A stretch of DNA of 64,000 bases. Source: Lucinisca nassula. Lineage: Eukaryota; Mollusca; Bivalvia; Lucinida; Lucinidae. The DNA lies in NCBI GenBank assembly GCA_963580285.1, contig OY757014.1:99884072-99948071 (forward strand), read 5' to 3'. Shown here one piece after another: positions 63,350-64,000 of the stretch. The position numbers and the translations under genes are program-made. The notes below the pieces were generated by a model that was not told where the DNA came from, did not search any database, and saw only the letters and a program-made list of their open reading frames with translations. Each line of letters begins with the position of its first letter. Within the stretch, counting starts at the first letter, position 1.

Positions 63350-63570
63350 TTTTCCAGATGAAATTTTTCAATATTTTTCTTATTTCTAATCCAAACATAG
63401 ATCTTGAGTGCATATTAGAACAGCCTCATTGAGACATTGAGGCAGTTCTGACGAGTACCCACAATCAATGTTTTTGAGCAAAAATAAGAGAAAGTGTTGT
63501 ATATCCTTGTAAACCCCACTTTTTTCTTTTATAAAGTGGAGTCAAGAGGGGTGTTCATTACAGGGAATGG
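63350..63570. mobile_element. Family H copy, diverged
   Basis: TTAGAACAGCCTCATTGAGA / TTGAGGCAGTTCTGACGAGT, then AACCCCACTT...AAGTGGAGT. Confidence 0.68.
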
Positions 63571-63660
63571 TAACGCCGAGAAAAACTACATCTGAAAATA
63601 CTATCCGCTTATGTTGTCTACTGAATTTTTTGCAAATGTTTTAAAAAATATTTTGCTTAC

Positions 63661-63731
63661 AGGCAAACAGTGTGGAGCCAAATCAGACTGCTCCTAGAGG
63701 AGCAGTCTGATTTGGCTCCACACGGTTTGCA
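63661..63731. repeat. Hairpin module, perfect copy without MITE ends
   Basis: GGCAAACAGTGTGGAGCCAA...CTGCTCC pairs with GGAGCAG...TTGGCTCCACACGGTTTGC. Confidence 0.85.
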
Positions 63732-63924
63732 AAAATGACTTCTAAAGCAACCAGCAGATGACAAAGCAGACGACAGTTGTCATGGGTTAATGTGATTGGC
63801 TGGAGATACAGTAAATTTCCTATATTAAGACCACTTTTGAACAGCCCCAAAGGTGGTCCCTGACCAGGGGACACTGTGCAGAAAAGATGAAGAAAAAATA
63901 ACTGCCCCTACTTCTAAATAAGCT

Positions 63925-64000
63925 TTTTGTGTGGTGGCGGTAAAACGTCTCCCTGCCCTACATCATAGTGTAGATTATATTTTCTTGTCCTTTGGGATCA
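63925..64000. repeat. Partial copy of the 264-bp repeat of 47905-48480
   Basis: GGTAAAACGTCTCCCTGCCC and TTCTTGTCCTTTGGGAT match about 48275-48335; runs off the right edge. Confidence 0.75.

Noticed and set aside
49048..64000. Exon 9 of the lipid-transfer-protein gene
   Set aside because: I looked for the next helical-domain segment in phase 0 and found none; a short exon could be missed, but the intron probably continues past the edge.

Overview
This window is animal (eukaryotic) DNA, most likely from a bivalve mollusc. It has no prokaryote-style gene packing. A single intron-rich host gene is stretched over tens of kilobases, and almost everything else is repeats: tRNA-derived SINEs, many short inverted-repeat (MITE-like) elements, diverged ~150-370 bp tandem arrays and several simple-sequence tracts. 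A heterodont clam or mussel would fit, but the species cannot be fixed from sequence alone.

Layout. 1-6683: the 3' part of a Ty3/Gypsy LTR retrotransposon. It holds pol (RT, RNase H, integrase; open at the left edge), a small downstream ORF with its own TATA-like box, a long untranslated stretch and a probable 3' LTR. 6684-16200: intergenic repeats (SINEs, a 547-bp TTAA-flanked element, a ~2.6 kb satellite-like array broken by later insertions, and a fold-back element built of palindromic units). 16204-16866: candidate promoter of the host gene. 16867-49047: eight coding exons on the + strand that splice in frame into the N-terminal ~431 residues of a large lipid transfer protein of the apolipoprotein B/apolipophorin type. 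Introns are 0.7-17.8 kb and repeat-rich. 49048-64000: intron 8, unfinished at the right edge, holding more tandem arrays and MITEs.

The host gene encodes a secreted lipid-carrier protein: signal peptide (exon 1), a short Cys-containing linker (exon 2), the lipovitellin-like N-sheet (exons 3-6) and the start of the helical domain (exons 7-8). All exon junctions keep phase (1,1,0,0,0,1,2,0). The rest of the protein lies to the right of the window.

The repeats record a layered history. At least ten SINE copies carry target-site duplications that I could read directly, several MITEs sit exactly at TTAA, and some insertions can be checked against an uninterrupted copy in the same window. The most unusual items are a fold-back element made of palindromic 22-bp units, a hairpin module shared by otherwise unrelated MITE families, a 1-kb inverted duplication with independent later insertions, and a SINE family without a visible tRNA head that shares its 3' half with a tRNA-derived SINE. 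I found no clearly new enzymatic or defence system.
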